Notes: a model not told the origin generated them from the letters alone. A stretch of DNA of 64,000 nucleotides from Ardenticatenaceae bacterium (GCA_020634415.1 JACKBT010000005.1:124001-188000); one strand, 5' to 3'. Counted from the stretch's first letter, positions 34,592-44,350 are shown. Translations and numbers: made by a program.

Positions 34592-37324
34592 TTACCGTTC
34601 AATCTGGCTCATATAAACCTGACCGCCGTCTATCCAGGCGGCGTAGGCGGCTTCGTTGAGGGAGGCGAGGGTGGGGGAGCCGGATTGGGAACGGCCGTCT
34701 ACCACAGGCCATGCGTCTCCCTGAATGGGGGCCGTGTTTAGGGCTGTGGGCTGGCTGAAGCTTTGCCCACCGTCGGGGCTGTAGCTGTAGTAGAGGTTGT
34801 AGGTGCAGGTGTTGTTGTAGCTAAAGCGGGCAGCGTAGCGCCATTCTTCGAGGCTGGGGCTGCAATCGGCACTGTCAGCGGCGTAGAAGATCACATCCAC
34901 TGTGCCATTCTCGGCCATGCTCAGGGCCGGGCTTTGCTCCACGTCGAAGGTGAGGGGGATGTTGGCGCTGGCGAGGGTGCTGTGCCAGGAACGGCCGTTG
35001 TCCTCACTGACGGCTACCACCAACTGCTGCTCGTTTTCTGTGCCGGTGCGCAAGGTGAGGGCGTAACGGCCGTTGTTGTTGGCCGCCGCGCTGATTGGCC
35101 CCCACGTTTCACCAATGCGGGTGGGTGGCGACATGGTTTCACCGCCATCTGCCGAAGTAGACAGCCACACATCACGCGGCCAAATCCAGGGTTCCGTATC
35201 CCACACCCAGACCAGGGCCAGGTTATCTCCGGCACCAAGCAGCAGGTAGATGCTCTCCGGCCAGGAGGCACGGCCATTGTCAAAGTCGGCAATAGCTACT
35301 TGTTGATCGGCCCGGGTGAGCAGCGACCAGAGTTGGCCGCCATTGTCTGACTGGATGAAGGCTGGCGTGTCATGTAAACTGTTGAGTTGGGCATCCAAAG
35401 AGATGTATAGGTTGCCGTTTGCTGGATTGAACTGTAAGCGGGGCCGGGCTGCTACTTGGACACGGGTAACGGGTATTTGGGGTGTGGGTGACAAATCGTA
35501 GCCCATTTCGCGGATGCTCGAATCCAGCACAATTTCGCCGCCACGTATGCCCATGACGTACAGACTGCCATCGGCGGCAAAGGCCAGGCTGCCACTGGTG
35601 GTGGGCCGGGGTGGGCCAGAAAAAGCGGTTTGTTCGGCCCAGGTAAGACCGCCGTCGCTGGAGGTGTAGAGCAGTAATGTGGTGTTGCGATCAAAGGTGG
35701 AGAAGGTGGCAGCGGGGCCAGCGGTGGCGATGACGGCCATCTCCCCAGGCAAAATGGGATTGACGGCGATGGCTGGTTGGTAGAGGTGGGGGCTTTGGCT
35801 GATGAGGCTGGGGGCGGTGGGGGTGAGGTTGGCGGGGAAGGTGGCGGTGGCGGCGGGGGGAACGGCCGTTATTTCCGTCCCTATTTTGGGTGTATAAATC
35901 ACCGTCCCCGCCATTGTTTGTGATGGGGTGTAAGCGTCATCAATGGCGGCCAACATCTCTGGTGTCCAGCGTTCGCGGTGGACGGGGAAGGGGCCAAAGT
36001 GGTGAATGAGGATGGCGGGGAATTGTTGATTGAGGATGTCGTTGATGAGCGGCTGCTGATTCCATTGGCCGTCATTGGCTAATTGGCTCATCTCAAAGGG
36101 CTGCAAATATAACGGCCGATCCTGCAACGTGAGCAGCCCCATGTATTCATCAACCAGAACTGTGCCCTCTGTTTTGCCTAGATACTGCTCTACGCGCTGC
36201 ACTGCGTCCGCATCTATGAGGCGGGGTGTAAGGCGGTTGTCTACGGCCATGTCCATCGTGGCTAAAAGGCCAATGCCTGTTTGCAGGGCGATGAGTACCA
36301 TGACGATGGCTCGCTGCCAGACGTGGTTTTGGCTCCAGGCTAACACCATACCAGCGGTGAGGCTGAGAGCGGCGGTTATTTCTAGAAAGTAGTTGACGTT
36401 GGAGCCGATTTTGCCGTAGGTGAGCGTGGAGATGAAGGCCCCCAGCAGAAATCCGGCCAACAGCCACCAGGCCGACACTTTGCGCCAGCCGCCAATAAGC
36501 AGGATGAGGGCCAGCAGGATGGCAAGGGGTAGGGTGCGGCCCACATCTTGCAGCCCTTGCCAGATGCGTTCGCTGGTGATTTCGTTGACGTTGGCGGTGA
36601 TGATGTGGAAGTAGAAGCCGCCGCCTGTGAGCAACGTTAACAGGAGGAAGAGGGCCAGACCGCCGCCAGCCACGATGCCTGCTAATTTGATGGCTTTTTG
36701 GCGGTCTTGTGCCCAAAGCCAGGCGATGGCGGCCAGGGGGGCGGCCAGGGCGTAGGATTGGCGGGTGTAGGCGGCGGCGATGAGGAGGATGCCGCTGCCG
36801 AGGAGGCTGTAACGGCCGTTTCGCACCAGCACATAGAGGCCTGCGGTGGCCAGCAGCAGTGCCAACATATCAATGCGGGCCATGCCTGACCAGTGAACGA
36901 CGTAGGGCATGGCGAGGAACATGGCCCCCGCCGCCCAACTCGCTAACCGATTTTGGCTGAAGTGGTAGAGGATGAGGCCGAGGAAAACGGCCGATCCGGC
37001 TGCGGCCAACACCGAAATTAGACGGCCGATTTGGAAGGGGGCGGTGTGGGCAAAGGGGGTGAGGAAGAGGACGTAGAGTGGGGGATAGTTGGCGATGGTG
37101 TAGGGTGGTTGGCTTAAATCGGCGCGGTAGATGTTTTCGCCCGCTGCCAGCCGCTGGGCCTGGTCTACCAGGGGTGCTTCGCCGTAGTCGAGGGGGTAGG
37201 GGTAGGTGATGGCCATGATGGCGTGGAGGGTGAAGATGAAAACGGCCGTGCCGATGAATGCCCACAAGATTATCCGGGTGATATTGTGTAAATAGTCGTT
37301 AAATCCTTCTTTTAGCTGTTTCAT
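34592..37324 (-). CDS. GT39-like membrane glycosyltransferase fused to Asp-box beta-propeller
   Basis: A 910-residue protein. Residues about 1-400 form a GT-C glycosyltransferase with about 10 membrane helices; the first loop has the DYGEAPLVDQAQRL acidic motif and NYPPLYVL typical of GT39/GT83 relatives. Residues about 500-905 contain at least five Asp-box (BNR) repeats: SSDGGLTW, QSDNGGQLW, STSADGGETM, VSEDNGRSW and YSPDGGQSF, the pattern of sialidase-like propellers. No catalytic Arg triad was verified, so the propeller may bind rather than cleave. The GT part would use a polyprenyl-phosphate sugar and the propeller would face outside. I know of no standard family with this fusion. Confidence 0.85.
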   Translation of the reverse strand: MKQLKEGFNDYLHNITRIILWAFIGTAVFIFTLHAIMAITYPYPLDYGEAPLVDQAQRLAAGENIYRADLSQPPYTIANYPPLYVLFLTPFAHTAPFQIGRLISVLAAAGSAVFLGLILYHFSQNRLASWAAGAMFLAMPYVVHWSGMARIDMLALLLATAGLYVLVRNGRYSLLGSGILLIAAAYTRQSYALAAPLAAIAWLWAQDRQKAIKLAGIVAGGGLALFLLLTLLTGGGFYFHIITANVNEITSERIWQGLQDVGRTLPLAILLALILLIGGWRKVSAWWLLAGFLLGAFISTLTYGKIGSNVNYFLEITAALSLTAGMVLAWSQNHVWQRAIVMVLIALQTGIGLLATMDMAVDNRLTPRLIDADAVQRVEQYLGKTEGTVLVDEYMGLLTLQDRPLYLQPFEMSQLANDGQWNQQPLINDILNQQFPAILIHHFGPFPVHRERWTPEMLAAIDDAYTPSQTMAGTVIYTPKIGTEITAVPPAATATFPANLTPTAPSLISQSPHLYQPAIAVNPILPGEMAVIATAGPAATFSTFDRNTTLLLYTSSDGGLTWAEQTAFSGPPRPTTSGSLAFAADGSLYVMGIRGGEIVLDSSIREMGYDLSPTPQIPVTRVQVAARPRLQFNPANGNLYISLDAQLNSLHDTPAFIQSDNGGQLWSLLTRADQQVAIADFDNGRASWPESIYLLLGAGDNLALVWVWDTEPWIWPRDVWLSTSADGGETMSPPTRIGETWGPISAAANNNGRYALTLRTGTENEQQLVVAVSEDNGRSWHSTLASANIPLTFDVEQSPALSMAENGTVDVIFYAADSADCSPSLEEWRYAARFSYNNTCTYNLYYSYSPDGGQSFSQPTALNTAPIQGDAWPVVDGRSQSGSPTLASLNEAAYAAWIDGGQVYMSQIER

Positions 37325-37400
37325 AGTAAATTTCTGCTAGTTGTTCAGTTTCTTGGCCGCTGCTCGGCGGCCCAGTCTGAAGGCCGGAGGCGGCCATAGG

Positions 37401-38387
37401 TTATGTGCCTGGTTGGGCCGTGTCCCAGATTTCTTCAACGGGAACGGCCGTTTCTTCCACAATCGTTGTTAGAATGTCTTCGGCCGTTTTGCCGCGCAGC
37501 CGGGCTTCGGAGGTGAGGATGAGGCGGTGGGTGAGGACGGGCCTGATGAGTTGTTTGATGTCGTCGGGGGTGATGAAGGAACGGCCGTTGATGGCGGCTA
37601 ATGCCTGGCTGGTGTGGTACAAGGCCAGGCTGGCGCGGGGACTGGCCCCCAGCTGAATGGCCTCATGTTCACGGGTGGTGCGAATGAGGTTGAGTAAATA
37701 TTCTTCCAACACGGGGTGTATGTAGACTTGGCGGCATTGTTGGTTGGCGGTTTGGATGTCAACGGCCGTTAATACCGCTGTTATTTCTGTTAAAGGATCA
37801 TGCGTTTTGAACCGGCGCAAAATCTGCCGTTCTTCTTCATAGTCGGGATAGCCTAATTTTACGCGCATCAAAAACCGATCCAACTGTGCTTCGGGTAGTT
37901 CAAAGGTGCCTTCTAGCTCGATGGGGTTTTGGGTGGCGAGGACGAGGAAAGGGGCCGGTAACGGCCGTGTGACACCATCCACCGTCACTTGCCGCTCCTG
38001 CATCGCTTCCAGCAGTGCCGATTGGGTGCGCGGCCCAGCGCGGTTAATCTCATCCGCCAGCACTATTTGGGCCATGATAGGGCCGGGACGGTATTCAAAT
38101 TCATCTATCTTCTGGTTAAAAATGCTCACGCCCGTAATGTCCGAAGGCAGCAGATCGGGGGTGAATTGGATGCGTTGGAAGCGGCAGTCTAGGGAACGGG
38201 CCAGGGTTTTTGCCAGTGTTGTTTTGCCAATGCCAGGCACATCCTCCAACAATACATGCCCCTGGCACAAAAGTGCCACCAGCAGTAAATCAATTACCGC
38301 TTCTTTGCCCACCACGACTCGATTCACATTATCACGAATCAGTTGGGCGGTGGCTTGTAAGTTGAGGGGAGCTTCTCTGTTTGTCAC
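37401..38387 (-). CDS. MoxR family AAA+ ATPase
   Basis: A 328-residue MoxR/RavA-type ATPase. Walker A EDVPGIGKTTLAKTL near residue 50; the MoxR hallmark RIQFTPDLLPSDITG; Walker B with VLADEINRAGPRTQSALLEAM; sensor FLVLATQNPIE; and a C-terminal lid with ASPRASLAL. MoxR proteins act as chaperones that assemble or activate partner proteins, often with VWA-domain proteins, none of which is in view here. GTG start after TTAGGACAACAC. The small membrane gene just upstream ends 9 nt before, so the two are co-transcribed. Confidence 0.92.
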   Translation of the reverse strand: MTNREAPLNLQATAQLIRDNVNRVVVGKEAVIDLLLVALLCQGHVLLEDVPGIGKTTLAKTLARSLDCRFQRIQFTPDLLPSDITGVSIFNQKIDEFEYRPGPIMAQIVLADEINRAGPRTQSALLEAMQERQVTVDGVTRPLPAPFLVLATQNPIELEGTFELPEAQLDRFLMRVKLGYPDYEEERQILRRFKTHDPLTEITAVLTAVDIQTANQQCRQVYIHPVLEEYLLNLIRTTREHEAIQLGASPRASLALYHTSQALAAINGRSFITPDDIKQLIRPVLTHRLILTSEARLRGKTAEDILTTIVEETAVPVEEIWDTAQPGT

Positions 38388-38395
38388 GTGTTGTC

Positions 38396-38713
38396 CTAAA
38401 TGAATAGTGCTAACAGTAAGATGGCGGCTTCAATGCCAATGGTCCAGCTAAATATTTGCCAGGAACGGGCTGGTTCTGAGGTCCGAAAATGGAATTCAAA
38501 GCCGCCAATGATGACGGCGATGCAGAAGCAAACCATTGAGATGAGGATGATCCAGTTGGCGGTTGGTATCAATTGGCCTAAGGTAAAACGGGCCAGGGTG
38601 TTTAGGAACATGGAGCGAGCGGTTAATAAACAGATGATGCTGAGGATGGATGTTAGCAGCCACAAAACGATGGCCAGGGCAACGGCCGTTTTCTCTCTTG
38701 GTTCTTCAATCAT
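38396..38713 (-). CDS. Small membrane protein, 105 aa
   Basis: Three hydrophobic segments (about 12-33, 50-72, 85-104) with a short charged N-terminus (MIEEPREK). A very strong ribosome binding site, GGAGGTGATGAA, supports the start. It precedes the MoxR gene with almost no gap, so it may be a membrane partner of that ATPase. Family not recognised. Confidence 0.75.
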   Translation of the reverse strand: MIEEPREKTAVALAIVLWLLTSILSIICLLTARSMFLNTLARFTLGQLIPTANWIILISMVCFCIAVIIGGFEFHFRTSEPARSWQIFSWTIGIEAAILLLALFI

Positions 38714-38842
38714 TTCATCACCTCCAAAAGGTTGAATTCATCACCAGACTATCCCATTACAACCACATTTGCGAACAAATAACGGCCGTGATACTGTCTG
38801 ATACGTTATGACAGGATGATAATATCACACTAAGAAACGAAG

Positions 38843-38888
38843 AGTGGAGGCTGGAGATTGGAGATTGGGTTAATCTCCAGCCTCCAGC
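38843..38888. repeat. GGAGATT-type intergenic hairpin
   Basis: AGTGGAGGCTGGAGATTGGA and the complementary AATCTCCAGCCTCCAGC-type arm flank a short loop. It lies in the 325-nt spacer between the divergent membrane-protein and phosphotriesterase genes. The same spacer has a second GC-rich palindromic patch at about 38970-38992 (CGGCCGGGAGGCCGGCC); nothing coding was seen. Confidence 0.75.
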
Positions 38889-39038
38889 TTACTAATCATG
38901 TTTGAATTATCATTCCTAATAGGACTTACGCAGTTGCTCTGGCCGGTGTCACACCGCGCCAGACAGGTGGCTCGGCCGGGAGGCCGGCCACAGCACTTCA
39001 AGTGCGTAACTCCTAACTTAAATAAACAGGAGACCATT

Positions 39039-39962
39039 ATGTCACACCTTGTCACCACATTAGGGCCAAAACATGCGGATGAACTTGGCCTCATTTTACC
39101 TCATGAACACATTTTTGTGGATTTACGCACTTGGGATCAACCGGGATATGGCGAAGCGGAAACGGCCGATGTTCTGCGCTTGATGCAGCCACAAATTGAG
39201 GCAGCACAGGCGGTGGGTGTTACCGCTCTGGTGGAATGCAGCACGGGCGGCGTGGGGGTGCGGGCAGATATTGATCGCGCCGTTTCCACAGCCACCCAAC
39301 TGCCCGTCATCGTCCCCACCGGCTTCTACCGCGAACCCTGGATTCCCGACTGGGTGCATGTGGCCGAAGAAGCAGGATTGCAAGCCTACATGACGGCCGA
39401 ATTACAAACCCAAATCGGCGACACCGGGGTGCAGGCTGGCTGGATAAAAGTGAGCGCGGGCGACGATGGGATTACTGCCAGCGAGACGAAGGTGCTGCGG
39501 GCGGCGGCCAAAGCGGCCGCCACCGTCAACGCCGTCATTGGCAGCCACACCATTCGTGGGCGGGTGGTGCGCGATCAACTGGACATTATCGAGGCGGCCG
39601 GTTATACGGCCGATCGCTTCATCTGGATTCACACGCAAGCCGAGCCGGATTTTGCCCTGCACCTGGAGATGGCGCGACGGGGGGCCTGGCTGGAATATGA
39701 TGCTATCGGCAGCAGTGGTTTTAGTGATGACTTTTTTATTGAACATATTCATCGAGTCTTGGCGGCTGGTTTTGGGCATAAGCTCCTCCTCAGTCATGAT
39801 CGCGGCTGGTATGATCCGGCGCAGCCGGGAGGCGGTGTGCCCCAGCCCTACACCTATTTGTGTGAGCATTTTCTGCCTAAGCTCCGTGCCAGCGGCGTGG
39901 ATGAGGCCACTGTTCAGCAGTTAACCCACACCAATCCCTTTAACGCCTTTGCCCGCGACTAG
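39039..39962 (+). CDS. Phosphotriesterase-like lactonase/hydrolase
   Basis: A 307-residue amidohydrolase-superfamily TIM barrel, starting at 39039 with AGGAGACC upstream; an upstream in-frame extension is non-conserved. The metal ligands are visible: HxH in LPHEHIFVD (residues 22-24), the probable carboxylated Lys in GWIKVSAG, His in GSHT and WIHTQAEP, and Asp in LLSHDRGW. This is the phosphotriesterase (PLL) subgroup, which mostly acts as lactonases or on carboxylic or phosphate esters. Cytoplasmic; no partner genes. Substrate not predictable. Confidence 0.9.
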   Translation: MSHLVTTLGPKHADELGLILPHEHIFVDLRTWDQPGYGEAETADVLRLMQPQIEAAQAVGVTALVECSTGGVGVRADIDRAVSTATQLPVIVPTGFYREPWIPDWVHVAEEAGLQAYMTAELQTQIGDTGVQAGWIKVSAGDDGITASETKVLRAAAKAAATVNAVIGSHTIRGRVVRDQLDIIEAAGYTADRFIWIHTQAEPDFALHLEMARRGAWLEYDAIGSSGFSDDFFIEHIHRVLAAGFGHKLLLSHDRGWYDPAQPGGGVPQPYTYLCEHFLPKLRASGVDEATVQQLTHTNPFNAFARD

Positions 39963-40045
39963 CAGACTCAGAAAAGCCCCAGAGGCGCGAAAGGGATTTC
40001 ACGGCTACCAACTGGGGTTCTCTGACAAACGGCTAACATTCTGTG

Positions 40046-40063
40046 TCTTAAGCTGTTCTTAAG
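40046..40063 (+). promoter_or_regulatory. Direct repeat TCTTAAG with 11-bp period
   Basis: TCTTAAG at 40046-40052 and again at 40057-40063 form a tandem repeat of one helical turn, the layout of OmpR/PhoB-type operators. It is 70 nt before the start of an OmpR-family regulator, suggesting autoregulation. Confidence 0.45.
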
Positions 40064-40134
40064 ATTGGCATAAAGCCCTGGTAAAGCTTGCGGTATTACG
40101 CTTTGTTTATGCTGAATGAGTACCATGTGAGCTG

Positions 40135-40839
40135 ATGGCGAAACATATTCTAGTAGTAGATGATGATACATTAATGCGGCGCAGCCTGAGCCTCTATCTG
40201 GAGCAGGCTGGTTTTCGTTGCAGCACGGCGGGATCGGCCGAAACGGCGTTGGCGGCGGCCCGGATGGAGCGACCAGACCTTGTTTTGCTGGACATTGGTT
40301 TGCCTGGTATGGATGGGTTGCAGGCGTTGAAGCAGTTTCAGCAAGAGATGGATATGCCGATTATTTTTGTTACGGCACGGCGGCGGGAATTGGATGAGAT
40401 TTTGGGGCTGGAATTGGGTGCGGATAATTACATTACCAAGCCGTTTAACCCGGATGTGCTGCTGGCCCATGTGAAGGCTACGCTGCGCCGCACGCGGGAT
40501 AAGTCGCCGATGACGGTCACGCCTGTGCCTATTCATGTGGGTGATTTGGTGATTGATGTGGCGGCGCATACGGTGATGGTGGGTGAACGGCCGATTGAAC
40601 TGGCTGCCCGTGAATTTGCTCTGCTTCATGCCTTAGCCCTCGAAGCGGGGCATGTGGTCTCGGTTGATGATCTGCTGGATCGGGTTTGGGGGGCTGAATT
40701 TATGGGTGAGCCGCAGGTGGTGTATGTTCATGTGCGCTGGCTGCGGGAGAAAATTGAGGCCAACCCCAATAAACCGGAGCGATTGGTGACGGTGCGGGGT
40801 GTTGGTTATAAGTTGATGCCGATAGGGGGTAAATCGTGA
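40135..40839 (+). CDS. OmpR/PhoB family response regulator
   Basis: A 234-residue two-domain regulator. Receiver: LVVDDDTLMRRSLS, phospho-acceptor Asp in LVLLDIGLPGMDG (near residue 52), VTAR, Lys in ITKPF. C-terminal winged helix (about 130-230): PIELAAREFALLHALAL, VVSVDDLLDRVWG, VYVHVRWLREKIE, LVTVRGVGYKL. It pairs with the sensor kinase 135 nt downstream. A tandem TCTTAAG repeat upstream may be its own operator. Signal and targets unknown. Confidence 0.95.
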   Translation: MAKHILVVDDDTLMRRSLSLYLEQAGFRCSTAGSAETALAAARMERPDLVLLDIGLPGMDGLQALKQFQQEMDMPIIFVTARRRELDEILGLELGADNYITKPFNPDVLLAHVKATLRRTRDKSPMTVTPVPIHVGDLVIDVAAHTVMVGERPIELAAREFALLHALALEAGHVVSVDDLLDRVWGAEFMGEPQVVYVHVRWLREKIEANPNKPERLVTVRGVGYKLMPIGGKS

Positions 40840-40973
40840 GTAATCTGAGTTCGGAATGATTTGATTGGCATCGAATTTTCACGAATGCGGAGCATGATTT
40901 GTGTGAATTCGTGCTAATTGGAGGCAATTTCAAGCCATAATGCTTGAACGCCGATGATCATCAAGTATCTAAA

Positions 40974-42392
40974 ATGCGAACGTTACGTGCGAGATTTATT
41001 CTGAGCCATCTCATCCCTCTGCTGGTGATTGTGCCGCTGGCGGGGTTGGTGTTGTTTTACCTGCTGCAAACTGAGGTGATGCTGAGTGATTTGTCGGGGG
41101 AGTTGAATCAGCAGGCTAGTTTGATTGCGGCGGCGGCGGATGGCCGTTCCGACATCTTCAACGATTCCCAAGAAGCCCAGACTTTTGTGACGAATGTGAG
41201 CACCCTTGTGGGGGGGCATATTCTATTGTTCCATCCCTCCGGCCAATTGATGGCTTCTAGCGATCCTGATGCCGCTGCTGAAATTCCCGCGCCTGTTGAA
41301 AACCTGCCGTCAGTTGATGAGCCAGTTGCTATCTTTTACAGCCTGACACAGCGTTCGGCTACAGTGTCTGTGCCTATTCTTGACCTGAATGATGAAGTGG
41401 TGGGGATTGTGCAGGTGACTAACGAGTTGCGGAATGTGTCTGATCGCTTTGGGCTGCTGCGATATTATATTTTGCTGGTGTTGGTGGGGCAGTTGGTGGT
41501 GGGGGGTGTGGTGGGTTTGGTGCTGGCTTTGCGTCTGGAACGGCCGATCCACAATATCACCAGTGCCGTCGAGAACATCACTATCGGCCAGCCGGTAGAT
41601 CGTGTACCCGAAAGTGGCCCGCAGGAAATCCGCCAGTTGGGGCGCACGGTGAATGCGCTGGCGGAGCGGTTGCATACGCTGGAGGAGGCGCGGCGGCGCT
41701 TGCTGGCGAATCTAGTGCATGAGTTGGGACGGCCGTTGGGGGCGCTGCGGTCGGCTGTGCATGTGCTGCGGCATGGGGTGGGCGAAGATGCCGAAGTGCG
41801 TCAGGAGCTATTGTCGGGCATGGAGACGGAAATTGAGCGGATGCTGCCCTTGTTGGACGATTTGACGCGGATACATGGGCAGATTTTGGGTACGCTGGAG
41901 CTAAATTTGCGCGTAGTCAATTTAGCGGAGTGGCTGCCCCCGCTGCTGCTGCCCTGGCAGGCAGCTGCTGAAGAGAATGGGTTGAACTGGCAGGCCAATC
42001 TGCCGGCTGATTTGCCCGCTTTGCGCATTGATCCGGATCGGTTGGCGCAGGCGATTGGTAATCTGATTAGCAATGCCATTAAGTACACGCCAGCAGGGGG
42101 GACGGTGTTGGTAACGGCCGTTGCCACACTGAATGAATTTACCCTCAAAATTAGCGATACTGGCCCTGGTATTGAACAAGAGGAGCAGGCTCGCATTTTT
42201 GAGCCGTTTTACCGCAGTCAGCAGCAGCGGCGTTTCCCAAAGGGGCTGGGGCTGGGGTTGACGATTGCGCATGATTGGGTGGTGGCGCATAACGGCCGTC
42301 TTACTCTGGACAGTGTGCCCGGACAGGGTAGTCATTTTACTATTCATCTGCCAGTAATTGTCGCTTGGGGCGGCGAATTGGGTATTATCTAA
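40974..42392 (+). CDS. Sensor histidine kinase with HAMP domain
   Basis: A 472-residue kinase, taking the ATG at 40974 (a TTG 30 nt upstream is possible). First membrane helix (about 15-37), an extracytoplasmic sensor of about 130 residues, second helix (YYILLVLVGQLVVGGVVGL), HAMP (about 185-240), HisKA with His in LVHELGRPLGALRS near residue 248, and HATPase with N box, DTGPGIEQEE and GLGLGLTIAHDWV. Probable partner of the OmpR-type regulator directly upstream. The ligand is not predictable. Confidence 0.93.
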   Translation: MRTLRARFILSHLIPLLVIVPLAGLVLFYLLQTEVMLSDLSGELNQQASLIAAAADGRSDIFNDSQEAQTFVTNVSTLVGGHILLFHPSGQLMASSDPDAAAEIPAPVENLPSVDEPVAIFYSLTQRSATVSVPILDLNDEVVGIVQVTNELRNVSDRFGLLRYYILLVLVGQLVVGGVVGLVLALRLERPIHNITSAVENITIGQPVDRVPESGPQEIRQLGRTVNALAERLHTLEEARRRLLANLVHELGRPLGALRSAVHVLRHGVGEDAEVRQELLSGMETEIERMLPLLDDLTRIHGQILGTLELNLRVVNLAEWLPPLLLPWQAAAEENGLNWQANLPADLPALRIDPDRLAQAIGNLISNAIKYTPAGGTVLVTAVATLNEFTLKISDTGPGIEQEEQARIFEPFYRSQQQRRFPKGLGLGLTIAHDWVVAHNGRLTLDSVPGQGSHFTIHLPVIVAWGGELGII

Positions 42393-42497
42393 GTCAATAT
42401 AACCCCGAACGTAACCAAAGTTAGATGTCAGCTCCCAGAGTTGGGGTGTATGCTGTTTGCGGCGTAGGGGTTTACAGCTTAGAGGATTATATAGACC

Positions 42498-44183
42498 ATG
42501 AAAGAAGAACTGGACCTTGAAGAGGTCGCGCCCTGGTTGGTTTTCTTCATCACCTTGAGTGGTGCTTTTTTGCGTGTTTTTCTGCTTGATCGTAAAGGGA
42601 TGTGGCTGGATGAAACATTCAGTGTGTGGCTGGCTAATCAGCGGGTGGGTGAGATGCTGCCGTGGGTGGCTGCTATTGATCAGCACCCGCCTCTTTATTA
42701 TCTCTTGCTCCATTTTTGGGTAGCTTTGAAGGGGGACACGCCCTATTATGTGCGGCTGCTTTCGGTGTTGTTTAATGCTGGCACGATTCCCGTCATTTAC
42801 CTGATTGGCAAACGGTTGTCGGGGGTGATGGTGGGATTGGCGGCGGCTGTGCTTTTGGCTCTTTCGCCTTTCCATATTCGTTTTGCTCAGGAAGCGCGGA
42901 TGTATGCGCTGCTGACATTTAATGCGGCGGTGGCGATTTATGCTCTGGTGTGTTTGCTGACAGATTCGCGTGCTGCCAGCCCTATTGGCAGTCAATTTCG
43001 GGAATATTTACATGTCTGGCGCACGGCTGAACCGGCTGTGCCTGGCACGAATGGGAGTTTTAGTTATAAGGTTGTTGCCCGGCCCCAAACGGGGTGGCGG
43101 GGCTGGATTTACCGTCATCACTGGCTACCCCTTCATGCTATTGGCACGGACCTGGCGTGGGTGGGGTTTATAGTATTTTCGGCGGCTACGATGCTTAGTC
43201 ATAATACGGCCGTTCTCTTCCCCGTCGCCACCAATATCTTCATTATCGGGTTGATGCTTTGGCAAAAGAGACAGAAATCAGGGTCTTCATCTGCCTTCCA
43301 GGCTCCCCCTGTGGGAAACTGGGTAAAGTCTCAGGTGGGCATCTTTTTGCTGTGGAGTCCCTGGCTGCTGGCCTTTATCCGGCAAGCCCGCCGGGTTTAT
43401 GAGGAGTTTTGGATTCCTACCCCAACTTGGGACAGTGTAACCCAGGTGCTTAAGGCCTTTTTGAATGAAAACACCCTGGCTCAATCCGGCCCGGTAAGGG
43501 CTATCTGGCTTCTGTATATCCTGGTTCTTGGTTTGGGGGTGCTGCATTACCGAAAAAACTTCTCGCGCTTTCTTCTGCTTGCGGTTTTGTTTGTCACCCC
43601 CTTTGTAGGCGAACTGCTCGTAAGCATTCGCCGACCGATCTTTTATGATCGCACGCTGATCTGGATAAGCATTCCTTTACTTCTTGTGCTGGCCGCTGGT
43701 ATTGTGCAGCTAAGATTCCGCTCCCTTATTATCCTGGGTCTGGGGGTTTTGGGCACAATCAACCTGTTTTCCACTGGCGATTATTACAGGTTTTTGCCCA
43801 AAGAGGATTGGAGTACGGCCGCCGGTTATGTTGCCAATTTTGCGGAAAAGGACGATTTAGTTCTCTTTAACACGACTTGGGCGCAAATTCCCTTTGACTA
43901 TTACTTTATAGCGTATGAAGAGCTGTATGCTATTGAGGTTGAGAAACATGGTGTGCCTGAAGATATGTTCACCAGCGGTGTTTTGGAACCAATAATGAGC
44001 GAGAGTGATGTACCTGGCTTGATTTCTTTAGTAAGTGGGCATGATAGAGTTTGGCTGGTTTACAGCCATAATTCCTATTCGGACCCAATGGGCTTAATCC
44101 CTCAAACGCTGGGCGCGGAGAAGGTTTTGAGGCAGCAGCGTAATTTTTATGGGGGGATGGTGCAGCTCTATGAATCGCCTTAG
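42498..44183 (+). CDS. GT39-like membrane glycosyltransferase
   Basis: A 561-residue GT-C protein with about 10-11 membrane helices. The first loop has DRKGMWLDETFSVWLANQR with the family's acidic Asp-Glu, and IDQHPPLYYLLLHFW matches the PMT_2/GT39 loop. The C-terminal extracytoplasmic part is about 110 residues. Such enzymes move a sugar from a lipid carrier to protein, lipid or glycan. It follows the two-component pair in the same direction but 105 nt away. TATATA lies close to the ATG; the ribosome binding site is weak (GAGG, 13 nt upstream). Confidence 0.88.
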   Translation: MKEELDLEEVAPWLVFFITLSGAFLRVFLLDRKGMWLDETFSVWLANQRVGEMLPWVAAIDQHPPLYYLLLHFWVALKGDTPYYVRLLSVLFNAGTIPVIYLIGKRLSGVMVGLAAAVLLALSPFHIRFAQEARMYALLTFNAAVAIYALVCLLTDSRAASPIGSQFREYLHVWRTAEPAVPGTNGSFSYKVVARPQTGWRGWIYRHHWLPLHAIGTDLAWVGFIVFSAATMLSHNTAVLFPVATNIFIIGLMLWQKRQKSGSSSAFQAPPVGNWVKSQVGIFLLWSPWLLAFIRQARRVYEEFWIPTPTWDSVTQVLKAFLNENTLAQSGPVRAIWLLYILVLGLGVLHYRKNFSRFLLLAVLFVTPFVGELLVSIRRPIFYDRTLIWISIPLLLVLAAGIVQLRFRSLIILGLGVLGTINLFSTGDYYRFLPKEDWSTAAGYVANFAEKDDLVLFNTTWAQIPFDYYFIAYEELYAIEVEKHGVPEDMFTSGVLEPIMSESDVPGLISLVSGHDRVWLVYSHNSYSDPMGLIPQTLGAEKVLRQQRNFYGGMVQLYESP

Positions 44184-44279
44184 TAAGCGTTCGTTTTAAT
44201 TGAATTTGGAGGTGGGAGGCGGGGGTAGGTGCTGGTGGGTCTGGCGCGAGGGCTGGATGAGGTGTAGGTGGCTATGTAG

Positions 44280-44329
44280 GGGAAACGGCTAGAATTATTC
44301 AGAAGTTCGATTCTTTCTAGCCGTTTCCC
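44280..44329. terminator. Bidirectional hairpin between convergent genes
   Basis: GGGAAACGGCTAG (44280-44292) and its exact complement CTAGCCGTTTCCC (44317-44329) form a 13-bp stem, extended by AGAAT/ATTCT. It sits between the convergent GT39 gene and the 50-residue membrane protein gene and probably stops transcription from both sides. No long T run. Confidence 0.55.
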
Positions 44330-44350
44330 GGTGCACAGGTCACCCCATAA

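Noticed and set aside
38898..39038. 47-residue extension of the phosphotriesterase-like protein
   Set aside because: It runs through a palindromic repeat; the ATG at 39039 is preceded by AGGAGACC.
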